Notes under the pieces: generated by a model
Databases searched by the model: none
What the model was told of the DNA's origin: nothing
What the model saw: only the letters and a program-made list of their open reading frames with translations
Part shown: piece after piece, positions 7,098-14,400 of the stretch
Position numbering within the stretch: position 1 is the first letter of the stretch
Layout: each line of letters opens with the position of its first letter
Position numbers and translations under genes: made by a program
Origin: DTNV01 sp964388435
GTDB taxonomy: Archaea > Micrarchaeota > Micrarchaeia > Norongarragalinales > UBA8480
NCBI GenBank assembly: GCA_964388435.1
Contig: CAYMAH010000014.1
Coordinates: 1 to 26,061 of the forward strand
Length of the DNA stretch: 26,061 nt
Direction of reading: 5' to 3'

Positions 7098-8384
7098 ATG
7101 AACGTAGATGGTAAAACCGGTTTTTATTGCATTATAGGAGACCCTGTGGAGCATTCTCTGTCTCCTTTGATTCATAACCACTCGTTTTTTTGGACCGGCG
7201 CTAATGGGGTTTATGCCGCGTTGAAAGTCACGGATTTGAAGAAAGCGGTTGAAGGGTTGAAAGCGGTTGGAGTCAAGGGTTTTAACGTTACAATCCCGCA
7301 TAAAATAAATGTTATGAAATATCTTGACAAGATTGACGAAACGGCGAACGCTGTTGGGGCCGTAAACACCGTCGTGAACAACAATGGAATTCTTGTAGGT
7401 TATAACACCGATTGTGATGGGGCTTTGGAAGCGATAAAAGCGAAGGTTGGAAGTTTGAAAGGGAAGAGAGCGGTTATTTTAGGCAGTGGGGGGGCTGCGA
7501 GAGCAGTGAATTACGGTTTAATAAAGAACAATGTTGAAACTATTGTTTTGAAAAGAAGCGATATTGAAAAAAAAGAGCATTTGAAACTTCTTCCAAAAAT
7601 CGACATTATCTGCAACTGCACTCCTGTTGGAATGAATGAAGAACAAAGCTTGATTCCAAAAGAGTTTTTAAACAATCATATAGTGTTTGATGCCGTGTAC
7701 GCCAAGCGCGGCACTAAACTGATAAGAGATTCTCTAGATAAAAAGTGTGTTTCAATAGGAGGCGATGAGATGCTGGTAAACCAGGCTGTGAAAGCGTTTC
7801 AGCTTTGGACTGGAAGGAAAATGGATTCAGATATTTTGGAGGGGTTGGTAAAAGAGAAACTTGAAATGCAGAGAAATCAAAGCAACATTTATATTACCGG
7901 TTTTATGGGAACGGGTAAGACGAGTGTTGGAAGGGCTTTGAGTGAAAAACTTAAAATGAATTTTGTGGACACTGATGAAGAGATTGAAAGGATAAGTGGG
8001 ACGAGCATTGAAAAAATATTCTCTGATTTTGGAGAGGTAAGATTCAGGGAGTTGGAATCAGAAGTGTTGAACCTTGTTTCAAAAAAGCAGGGTTGCGTGG
8101 CTTCTGTTGGCGGAGGGGCTGTTTTGAACTCTTTGAACGTTTTGAGAATGAAAAACACTGGAACAGTCGTTCTGCTTGAAGCGGGAGTTGAAACCATAAT
8201 TAAAAGACTTGAAAGAGACACTTCAAGGCCGTTGCTTAAAGGAGATGAAAAAGAGAAAAGAATCGCGAGTCTGCTTGAAGCAAGAAAGCCTTTTTATAAT
8301 CTGGCTGGAGGTTTTAAGATAAAATCAGAGGGGAGTGTGGATTCCATAGTTGGTGAAATAAGCAGAGTGGTTGGAAATGGTTAG
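7098..8384 (+). CDS. aroE-aroK: Shikimate dehydrogenase-shikimate kinase fusion (AroE-AroK)
   Basis: 428-aa bifunctional protein. Residues 7-255 are AroE, reducing 3-dehydroshikimate to shikimate: HSLSP (19-23), NVTIPHK with catalytic Lys69, NTDCDG with Asp105, the glycine loop GSGGAARA (129-136), NCTPVGM (173-179), and GGDEMLVNQA (221-230). Residues 263-428 are AroK, phosphorylating shikimate: Walker A GFMGTGKTS (268-276), DTDEE (291-295), FGEVRFRELE (311-320), GGG (338-340), RPLL (377-380) in the lid, and LLEARKPFY (392-400). AroK is the bacterial P-loop type, whereas most archaea use a GHMP-type kinase. AGGTGT at 7083-7088 supports the ATG at 7098. The stop overlaps the start region of the next gene. 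Confidence 0.95.
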   Translation: MNVDGKTGFYCIIGDPVEHSLSPLIHNHSFFWTGANGVYAALKVTDLKKAVEGLKAVGVKGFNVTIPHKINVMKYLDKIDETANAVGAVNTVVNNNGILVGYNTDCDGALEAIKAKVGSLKGKRAVILGSGGAARAVNYGLIKNNVETIVLKRSDIEKKEHLKLLPKIDIICNCTPVGMNEEQSLIPKEFLNNHIVFDAVYAKRGTKLIRDSLDKKCVSIGGDEMLVNQAVKAFQLWTGRKMDSDILEGLVKEKLEMQRNQSNIYITGFMGTGKTSVGRALSEKLKMNFVDTDEEIERISGTSIEKIFSDFGEVRFRELESEVLNLVSKKQGCVASVGGGAVLNSLNVLRMKNTGTVVLLEAGVETIIKRLERDTSRPLLKGDEKEKRIASLLEARKPFYNLAGGFKIKSEGSVDSIVGEISRVVGNG

Positions 8385-10719
8385 GATGATTGTGAGGAAG
8401 AGCCTTATTGATGGTGTTGTGGAAGCTCCGCCTTCAAAAAGCTACACTCATAGGGCGGTTATATGCGCGTCGCTTTCAAACGAAACAACAGTGATTTCAA
8501 AACCTCTTCTTTCAGAGGATATTAAAGCCACTCTTGAAGCCTGCACTGCGATTGGAGCCGGGGTTTTGAAAAGCAACAGCGAGAAGATAGTGATAAAGGG
8601 AAATCTGGGTAAAATTAAACTTAAAAAAAACGGCATTTACTGTTCAGAATCAGCTTCGACACTGAGGTTTATGATTCCCATCGCGGCTCTTTCAGGAGAA
8701 GAAATTGTTTTCGAGGGAAAACCGGGTCTTGCGAAAAGGCCTGTTGGCGACTTGCTCAAAGCCCTTGAAAAGCTCGGGGTGGAGGCGCATTATCTAAACC
8801 CTCCTGATTGCCTTCCTTTGAGAATAAAAGGGAAGCTAAAGTCAGGGGGAGTGGAGATTCCAGGCAATGTCAGCTCTCAATTCATCTCCGGATTGCTTTT
8901 CGCACTGCCTTTAACCGAAGGGGACAGTGAAATTAGAATAATTACGGAGGTTGAATCAAAAGACTATATTTTAATGACAATCCAGATGCTTAAGCATTTT
9001 GGAGTGGAGGTAGAATATTCGAACGATCTGAGGTTTTTCAAAATAAGGGGAGGGCAGAAATACGTTTCAAAAGATTATACGGTTGAAGGGGATTACTCTT
9101 CAGCCGCTTTTATTGTGGCTTCTGGAGTTCTAGCCGGAAAGGTTACTGTAGCGAATTTGAAAAGCGATTCAGCTCAGGGAGATAAAAGGATTGTTGACAT
9201 TCTCCGTTCAATGAAAGCAAGGATAAGAGTGGAAGAGAACAGCGTTAGAGTGGAAAAGTCAGAGCTTAGAGGAGTTGAGGTTGACGGGAGTGAAATTCCC
9301 GATTTAGTGCCGATATTGTCGGTGATTTCCACTCAAGCTGAAGGGAAGACTATAATAAAAAATCTCGGAAGACTGAGAATAAAGGAGAGTGACAGGCTTG
9401 AAGGGACAGCTGAGCTGATTAAATCACTCGGCGGTAGAGTGAAAGTCGAGGATGACTCTCTTGCAATCACAAAAACAAGTCTTAAAGGAGGCGAGGTTGA
9501 AACGCCCGCGGATCACAGATTGGTGATGAGCGCTTGCGTCGCGGGTTTGATTGCCGAAAACGAGACTGTCGTTTCAAACCCAACTTCAATCAAGAAATCA
9601 TACCCTGATTTTTTTGACGATTTAAGAAGAATAGGCGGTGACGTGATGGCTCTTTCAAACGCGTTGGGAAACAATCTAAAACTTTCGGTTTTTGGCGAGA
9701 GCCACGGGAAAAGAATAGGATTGATTTTGAAAGGGGTTCCGGCGGGAGTGGAGGTGAGTGAAGATTTCATCAAAGAAGAGTTGGAAAGAAGAAGAAGCAC
9801 GACAAGCCTTACGACGGCAAGAAAAGAGGAGGACGCTCCAAAAATAATAAGCGGGATTAGGCGGGAAATAACCACTGGAGAAGAAATAAGGATAGAAATT
9901 GAGAACAAAGAGGTAAAGTCGGAAAGTTATGAAAGAACAAAATATCTTCCAAGGCCCGGGCACGCCGACTTCACTGCGAGGCAGAAGTATGCAAGCGTTT
10001 TCGATTATAGAGGCGGGGGTTTCCTTTCCGGAAGGATGACCGCGTGCTTTGTTGCCGCTGGAGCGGTTGCAAAGAAAATCATTGAAAAGAGCGGTGTTAA
10101 AGTTTTAGCCCACACAATTCAGGTTGGGGGCGTTAAACTTGAAACAAATCCCTCTGATGAGGAAATTGAATTGAAAAGATTTTCAAGTCCAACGCATTGT
10201 GTTGATGAAGAAAAAGCAAAAGAGATGGAAGAACTTATAGAAAAAACAAAAATTCAAGGCGATTCTCTCGGAGGGATAGTGGAGTGCAGAATCCTGAACC
10301 TTCCATTGGGCGTTGGAGAGCCGGTTTTCGAGTCAATGGAAAGCGAGATAGCAAAAGCGGTTTTTTCAATACCTGCTGTTAAGGGAATAGACTTCGGAGC
10401 TGGTTTCAAGGCTGCTGAGATGAAGGGAAGCGAGCATAATGATTGTTTTGAAATAAAAAACGGAAGCATTATAACAAAAACGAACAATTCGGGAGGCATT
10501 CTGGGTGGGATTTCAGATGGAATGCCGGTTGTTTTTAGGATGGTGATAAAGCCAACATCAAGTATCGCAAGGGAACAGGATACTGTTGACTTGAAGGATA
10601 TGGAGAACGCAAAAATCATTGTTTCTGGAAGGCATGATCCTTGCATTGCGATAAGAGTACCGCCAATTGTCGAAGCTGTAACCGCGTTTGTAATCGCGGA
10701 TTTTATGAATTATAAGTGA
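8377..10719 (+). CDS. aroA-aroC: EPSP synthase-chorismate synthase fusion (AroA-AroC)
   Basis: About 780-aa bifunctional protein. The N-terminal ~423 residues are 5-enolpyruvylshikimate-3-phosphate synthase: PPSKSYTHRA, ESASTLRFM, KRPVGDLL, SSQFISGLL, GDYSSAAF, EIPDLVP, RIKESDRL, DHRLVMS and the terminal YPDFFDDL. The rest (~357 aa) is full-length, FMN-dependent chorismate synthase: FGESHG, RRRS, RPGHADF, YRGGGFLSGR, GGISDGMPV, and RHDPCIAIRVPP. The two join without a linker at ALSNALGNN, with a Met at about 424 where a free AroC would begin. The frame opens at TTG 8371; ATG 8377 and 8386 are alternative starts, all overlapping or abutting the aroE-aroK stop (8382-8384), so the genes are coupled. 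Confidence 0.95.
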   Translation: MVRMIVRKSLIDGVVEAPPSKSYTHRAVICASLSNETTVISKPLLSEDIKATLEACTAIGAGVLKSNSEKIVIKGNLGKIKLKKNGIYCSESASTLRFMIPIAALSGEEIVFEGKPGLAKRPVGDLLKALEKLGVEAHYLNPPDCLPLRIKGKLKSGGVEIPGNVSSQFISGLLFALPLTEGDSEIRIITEVESKDYILMTIQMLKHFGVEVEYSNDLRFFKIRGGQKYVSKDYTVEGDYSSAAFIVASGVLAGKVTVANLKSDSAQGDKRIVDILRSMKARIRVEENSVRVEKSELRGVEVDGSEIPDLVPILSVISTQAEGKTIIKNLGRLRIKESDRLEGTAELIKSLGGRVKVEDDSLAITKTSLKGGEVETPADHRLVMSACVAGLIAENETVVSNPTSIKKSYPDFFDDLRRIGGDVMALSNALGNNLKLSVFGESHGKRIGLILKGVPAGVEVSEDFIKEELERRRSTTSLTTARKEEDAPKIISGIRREITTGEEIRIEIENKEVKSESYERTKYLPRPGHADFTARQKYASVFDYRGGGFLSGRMTACFVAAGAVAKKIIEKSGVKVLAHTIQVGGVKLETNPSDEEIELKRFSSPTHCVDEEKAKEMEELIEKTKIQGDSLGGIVECRILNLPLGVGEPVFESMESEIAKAVFSIPAVKGIDFGAGFKAAEMKGSEHNDCFEIKNGSIITKTNNSGGILGGISDGMPVVFRMVIKPTSSIAREQDTVDLKDMENAKIIVSGRHDPCIAIRVPPIVEAVTAFVIADFMNYK
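9636..9648 (+). promoter_or_regulatory. Possible internal translation start for free chorismate synthase
   Basis: GGTGACGTG followed by ATG (9646) lies exactly at the AroA/AroC junction, in frame. It resembles the GGTGA ribosome sites used by other genes here, so a stand-alone chorismate synthase could be made as well as the fusion. It may be only a fossil of the former aroC start. Confidence 0.3.
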
Positions 10720-10726
10720 TGATAAT

Positions 10727-11398
10727 GTGGATTTAGTGGACTTGCGCGTTAAAATAGACCAAATGAACGAGAGGATTGTCAGCAGGCTTAAAGACAGGTC
10801 AAGGTTCAAGCTAAACGAGAAAGTGTACATCCCAAACGCTATTGAAATAAAGGGAAGGAAAAACATATCATTCCTTGAGTTTGCCTTGGAAGGGTTGGAG
10901 GCCTACCATTCAATGCTTGGAAGGTATGATTACAAAGAACAAATTCCGATTTTCAGCAACAAGACTCCGCACAGCCCTGTCAAAAGAGAGCCTTTGGAGT
11001 TGACGCTTTCAAAGGTTAACATAACGGTAAAGGACGATCTTCTCAAATTTTATAAAAACGCGCTGCCAGAGTTTTGCGAAAAAGGCGATGACCCGACAAC
11101 GTACGGCGAAACGGTTTATGTTGACGCCGACCTGTTGGAGTTGGTTCATGAAAGAATTGCAAGCATTGGCAGGCTGGTGGCTCAGTCCAAGCTCGAAAGC
11201 GGCGTTGCGGTCAAAGATAAAAACACTGAAGAGTTGAAGGCGATGCTTAGAAGCGTTAAAAGAGAGGCCGAGGTCATAAGAAAGGCAAGGGAAACTGCTG
11301 CAAAGTATGAATTAGATCCCGACTTTGCTGAAAAAATATTCGGGTGGATTATAGAAGAAACAATAAAAGTTGAAATGGAATACATTCAAAAAGTATAA
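10727..11398 (+). CDS. aroQ: Chorismate mutase, eukaryotic (yeast Aro7/AroQ-beta) type
   Basis: Rearranges chorismate to prephenate. At 223 aa it is far longer than the ~90-aa archaeal and bacterial AroQ and aligns end to end with my recollection of yeast Aro7. LRVKIDQMNERI holds the helix-1 Arg (Arg7, yeast Arg16). FLEFALEGLEAYHSMLGRY matches yeast FLDWALSNLEIAHSRIRRF. YGETVYVDADLLELVHERI aligns with FGSVATRDIECLQSLSRRI. GRLVAQSKL carries the Lys. The EAE before YELDP supplies Glu198, and TIKVEMEY supplies Thr242/Glu246. The Arg-to-Lys spacing is one residue longer than in yeast. In the effector site, yeast Arg76 and Gly141 are kept, but Arg75 and Ser142 are not. Starts with GTG, 7 bp after aroA-aroC, behind a GTGAT. 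Confidence 0.88.
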   Translation: MDLVDLRVKIDQMNERIVSRLKDRSRFKLNEKVYIPNAIEIKGRKNISFLEFALEGLEAYHSMLGRYDYKEQIPIFSNKTPHSPVKREPLELTLSKVNITVKDDLLKFYKNALPEFCEKGDDPTTYGETVYVDADLLELVHERIASIGRLVAQSKLESGVAVKDKNTEELKAMLRSVKREAEVIRKARETAAKYELDPDFAEKIFGWIIEETIKVEMEYIQKV

Positions 11399-11427
11399 TG
11401 AGTCTAATCAAAAATAATGTTGAAGCA

Positions 11428-12264
11428 TCACATTTTCATTTGGTCTTTGGGGTACGCGCCCAGGATTTTGATTTTGCAGATTTTTAAGAGTTGTTTAAGG
11501 GATTTTTTGACGTTTTCATCGTTTTCATGCCCTTCTATTTCAACGAAGAAAATGTACTCTCCGAGTTTTTTTGTCGATGGTTTGGATTCTATTTTTGTAA
11601 GGTTTATTTTTTGGTTCAAAAAGCAGTTCAGAATGTCGCGAAGCAAGCCCACCCTGTCTTTAAAAGGAATTAACAGCAATGCGGTCTTATCATTTCCTGT
11701 TTTGTCAGGCTGTTTTTTCGAGATCATATAAAATCTCGTGAAGTTATTCTTGACATTCTCTATGTTTTCTTTGATTATTTGAAGCTTTAGTTGAGTTATC
11801 GCTTTTTTTGAGCCTATCACCGCTGTTGATGGATCGTTTTGTTCGATTATTTTTTTCATCGCTTCCACCGTGCTGTTCGATGGAATTATTCTAGCTTTCG
11901 GATAGTTTGCTTTTATGAATCTTGCGCACTGGCTCAGCGGTTGGGGGTGGCTTGAAATTTTCTTGATTTGCGTTCCTTTTCTAATTGCAGCCAGGCAGTG
12001 ATGGATTGGAATTATTATTTCCTTCTCTATTTTGAAGTCAGAGTTTATGAGCAGGTCTAGATTTCCGCTCACAGTTCCGCCTATGGAGTTTTCTATTGCA
12101 ACGATTATCTTCCTAACTTTTCGTTTCTTTAGCGCTTCGAATACCTCGTCCATTGTCTGAAAGTATTTTCTTTCAATTTTTATGTTTGTTTGATGCTCAT
12201 ACCTGTCAAGAGCTTCGTCTGTGAACGTTCCTTTGGGGCCTAAAAGGCCTATTTCGATTTTCAT
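11428..12264 (-). CDS. pheA: Prephenate dehydratase with ACT domain
   Basis: Decarboxylating dehydration of prephenate to phenylpyruvate (phenylalanine branch). 278 aa from MKIEIGLLGP. The periplasmic-binding-like catalytic part has LLGPKGTFTDEA (7-18), NSIGGTVSGNLD (59-70), ISSHPQPLSQC (103-113) and the TRF catalytic motif (176-178). The ACT regulatory domain (about 193-275) has VGLLRDIL and IESKP (225-229), equivalent to the ESRP phenylalanine-binding motif, so feedback inhibition by phenylalanine is expected. The frame is open 53 codons further upstream, but that extension runs into the region upstream of the divergent gene, and a TATA box sits about 23 bp before ATG 12264. It converges with aroQ, 29 bp between stops. 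No chorismate mutase domain is fused to it. Confidence 0.95.
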   Translation of the reverse strand: MKIEIGLLGPKGTFTDEALDRYEHQTNIKIERKYFQTMDEVFEALKKRKVRKIIVAIENSIGGTVSGNLDLLINSDFKIEKEIIIPIHHCLAAIRKGTQIKKISSHPQPLSQCARFIKANYPKARIIPSNSTVEAMKKIIEQNDPSTAVIGSKKAITQLKLQIIKENIENVKNNFTRFYMISKKQPDKTGNDKTALLLIPFKDRVGLLRDILNCFLNQKINLTKIESKPSTKKLGEYIFFVEIEGHENDENVKKSLKQLLKICKIKILGAYPKDQMKM

Positions 12265-12282
12265 TTTTTTTAATCCCCTGTT

Positions 12283-12290
12283 ATTTATAA
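12283..12290 (-). promoter_or_regulatory. TATA box for pheA
   Basis: TTATAAAT on the minus strand lies about 20-25 bp upstream of ATG 12264, consistent with a leaderless pheA transcript and with rejecting the upstream extension of the frame. Confidence 0.5.
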
Positions 12291-12354
12291 TGAAAGCTCT
12301 TTTATTTTTTTTGTTGCGTTTAGGCGATGATTTAAAAACGGTTCCCATCCTTAA

Positions 12355-12768
12355 ATGGTTATGTTTAAATTGTCGCATCCATTGACAAAGCGTGAAATTG
12401 ACCTTCCCTCTTATTTCGAGCAAAAATATTCTTTGGAGCAGATAGCGCCTGACTTGTATTCTAATATTTCGGTTCCTTTAATTAAAAGCAAAATTTTGAA
12501 ACAAAAGATTAATAAGATGCAAAATTTTTTAAAAAAGAAGGGCCAGAATGAGATTAATAAAATCTCGGATAAGTTAAGGTATAACCCTGTCATTTTCATG
12601 GTGTTGAAAGATCATCCTGATGGAGCTTTTAATATCGTTACGCTGTCAAGCAAGGTTTACGCTGACCGGTACAAACCTTCTGGCGTTGAATTGAAGAATA
12701 TAGAAGAGGTGTTTAGGAGCCAGCACAAAGAAGGCGTTGAGATTTTGAAAAAAATGCTTAATCGTTAA
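12355..12768 (+). CDS. Hypothetical protein between pheA and pheT
   Basis: 137 aa, no family recognised. No membrane segment or cysteine motif. It contains a basic, lysine-rich middle (KSKILKQKINKMQNFLKKKG) and a C-terminal helical part (VELKNIEEVFRSQHKEGVEILKKML). The segment KDHPDGAFNIVTLSSKVYADRYKP looks like a beta hairpin followed by a loop. TTTAAAAAC at 12331-12339 lies about 20 bp before the ATG, suggesting a leaderless start; a second ATG lies at 12361. It diverges from pheA (90 bp) and converges with pheT, with overlapping stop codons (12765-12768). Codon use resembles its neighbours, so I take it as a real gene. Confidence 0.6.
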   Translation: MVMFKLSHPLTKREIDLPSYFEQKYSLEQIAPDLYSNISVPLIKSKILKQKINKMQNFLKKKGQNEINKISDKLRYNPVIFMVLKDHPDGAFNIVTLSSKVYADRYKPSGVELKNIEEVFRSQHKEGVEILKKMLNR

Positions 12769-14396
12769 ACTTTTATTATTGTTTTGTGAAGGTTTGAAAT
12801 CTTGAATTCAAAGGCGCTTGCAGGAACGTCGATACCAAAACCAACGAGGATTTCGGGGTTGACCTCCCCTATGAAACCCTTCTCCTCTCCGCCCACTTTT
12901 ATCGACAGGCTCCTGTTTTTTAAAAATTTTTTGTTTTCGCTTTTCTCAAACTCGAATTTTATGTTCAACGCTTTTGACAGAACTGAAAAATAGGCGGTTA
13001 TTTCGCTTAGCGAAGCTTTGCTTGAAAGTATCAGGGCAGAAACGTTAAGGTTTGTCAGTACCTGCTTTTCAGGAACCACTACCTCTCCTGCCTCGAAAAG
13101 CTTTTGCGGGTAGGGGTGGTGAGTGTTTTTAGAAGCTGTTTCAATCAATAATGGGAATAACTCGCTTCTTACCATAGAGTAATCCCTGCTGACGGGGTTT
13201 TGAATTCTTATGAAATCCTTAACAAAGCACTTGTCCATCAAAGCCTCGTTTGTTAGAACGTGATTTGCCATTTCAACGAAACCGCTTGCAGATAAAACGT
13301 TTCTTATTTTTTCCGTTAGGATTGTTTGTTCGCTTAAACCCCCTTTTGTGAAAAGAGAGGGTGTTTCAGGCTGAAACTTGTTGATTGAATACCCGATCGC
13401 AAGTTCTTCGATTAAATCAATCGGGTGGATAAAATCGGGCCTGTACCTTGGAATTTCACACGCGATGGCGTTTTTTTCGTTTTTCGCATTTAGTCTTTGC
13501 CTTCTTAGAAGTTTGACCGCTTCCGTTCCGGTGAAATTCATTCCAAGCGTTTTGTTTGCCTGGTTCAAATCCAAAATCATTGTTTCAGGGTTTGTTTGAG
13601 GTGTTTCGATTGTTTCCTTTCCGACTATTTCAACCGTTTGTATTTCACCCCCCTGATCCTTGAAATCCTGGCATAGGATGTTGAGCGTTGAATTGCAGGC
13701 TTCAAAATCAGTTCCGGTTATGTCGATGAAAAGACTGCTGCTTCCTGATTTTAAAGTTGTAAGAGTTCCGTTTATTATTGGAGGGAAGGACAGGACGTTA
13801 TTGTTGGAGTCAACAAGAAGAGGATACTTGTCAAAGCTTTGAAGTATGTAAGCGTAATCCCTTCCTTTTGGAGTTTTCTCAAGTATTTCCTTTAAGTTCA
13901 TTTCCTTTTCTTCGTTTAAGGGAGTGAATGAAACGCTTTCAGGCTTAACCGCTTTGTAATAAAATGGGGGTTTGAGTTTTGAGGCGTCGTGCACTCCTAT
14001 TGAAATCTTTTTTCTTTTTCTTCCATGCGTCTGGTGAAGCCTTTCCTGAACGCCCATCAAATCAATCAAGTCATCCTCGCTTATTTTCTTCTTTACAACC
14101 GCGCTCACGATGTAAGGCCTTATCATTGAAATTTCCTTGTCCTTGAAAACTTTTATCCCGCTTTTCTTCAGTGTTTCTGTTGAAATTGAAGGCAAGCCTG
14201 TTTCAATGTCAAGAAAGCCTTTCAAAGCCCTTGACACTCCTTGAATTGAAAGCAGGTCGGGGCGGTCGGAAGTGGTTGAAATTGTTATTTCCTCTCCAAA
14301 ACTTTCAACCTCGCATTTTATCAACGGAAGGTTTTCCTTCAACTGCTCGTCGCTGAGAAAATCAAGCTTTTTTCTATCTATCGAATAAGTGGTCAT
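12765..14396 (-). CDS. pheT: Phenylalanyl-tRNA synthetase beta subunit, archaeal type
   Basis: Beta subunit of the alpha2-beta2 PheRS. 543 aa, the short archaeal/eukaryotic length. Contains the archaeal N-terminal domain (TTSDRPDLLSIQGVSRALKG, about 41-60), a central B3/B4 region, a B5 region (about 270-345, PRYRPDFIHPIDLIEELAIGY), and the catalytic-like domain with NPVSRDYSMVRSELFPLL. It ends after GFGIDVPASAFEF, without the tRNA-binding or FDX-ACB domains of bacterial PheT. Its GGTGAT ribosome site (complement of 14400-14405) overlaps the TGA of pheS, so the two are tightly coupled. Confidence 0.95.
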   Translation of the reverse strand: MTTYSIDRKKLDFLSDEQLKENLPLIKCEVESFGEEITISTTSDRPDLLSIQGVSRALKGFLDIETGLPSISTETLKKSGIKVFKDKEISMIRPYIVSAVVKKKISEDDLIDLMGVQERLHQTHGRKRKKISIGVHDASKLKPPFYYKAVKPESVSFTPLNEEKEMNLKEILEKTPKGRDYAYILQSFDKYPLLVDSNNNVLSFPPIINGTLTTLKSGSSSLFIDITGTDFEACNSTLNILCQDFKDQGGEIQTVEIVGKETIETPQTNPETMILDLNQANKTLGMNFTGTEAVKLLRRQRLNAKNEKNAIACEIPRYRPDFIHPIDLIEELAIGYSINKFQPETPSLFTKGGLSEQTILTEKIRNVLSASGFVEMANHVLTNEALMDKCFVKDFIRIQNPVSRDYSMVRSELFPLLIETASKNTHHPYPQKLFEAGEVVVPEKQVLTNLNVSALILSSKASLSEITAYFSVLSKALNIKFEFEKSENKKFLKNRSLSIKVGGEEKGFIGEVNPEILVGFGIDVPASAFEFKISNLHKTIIKV

Positions 14397-14400
14397 TTTA

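Noticed and set aside
12265..12423. 53-codon upstream extension of pheA
   Set aside because: It crosses the start region of the divergent gene and lies upstream of a good TATA box; the conserved protein starts at MKIEIGLLGP.
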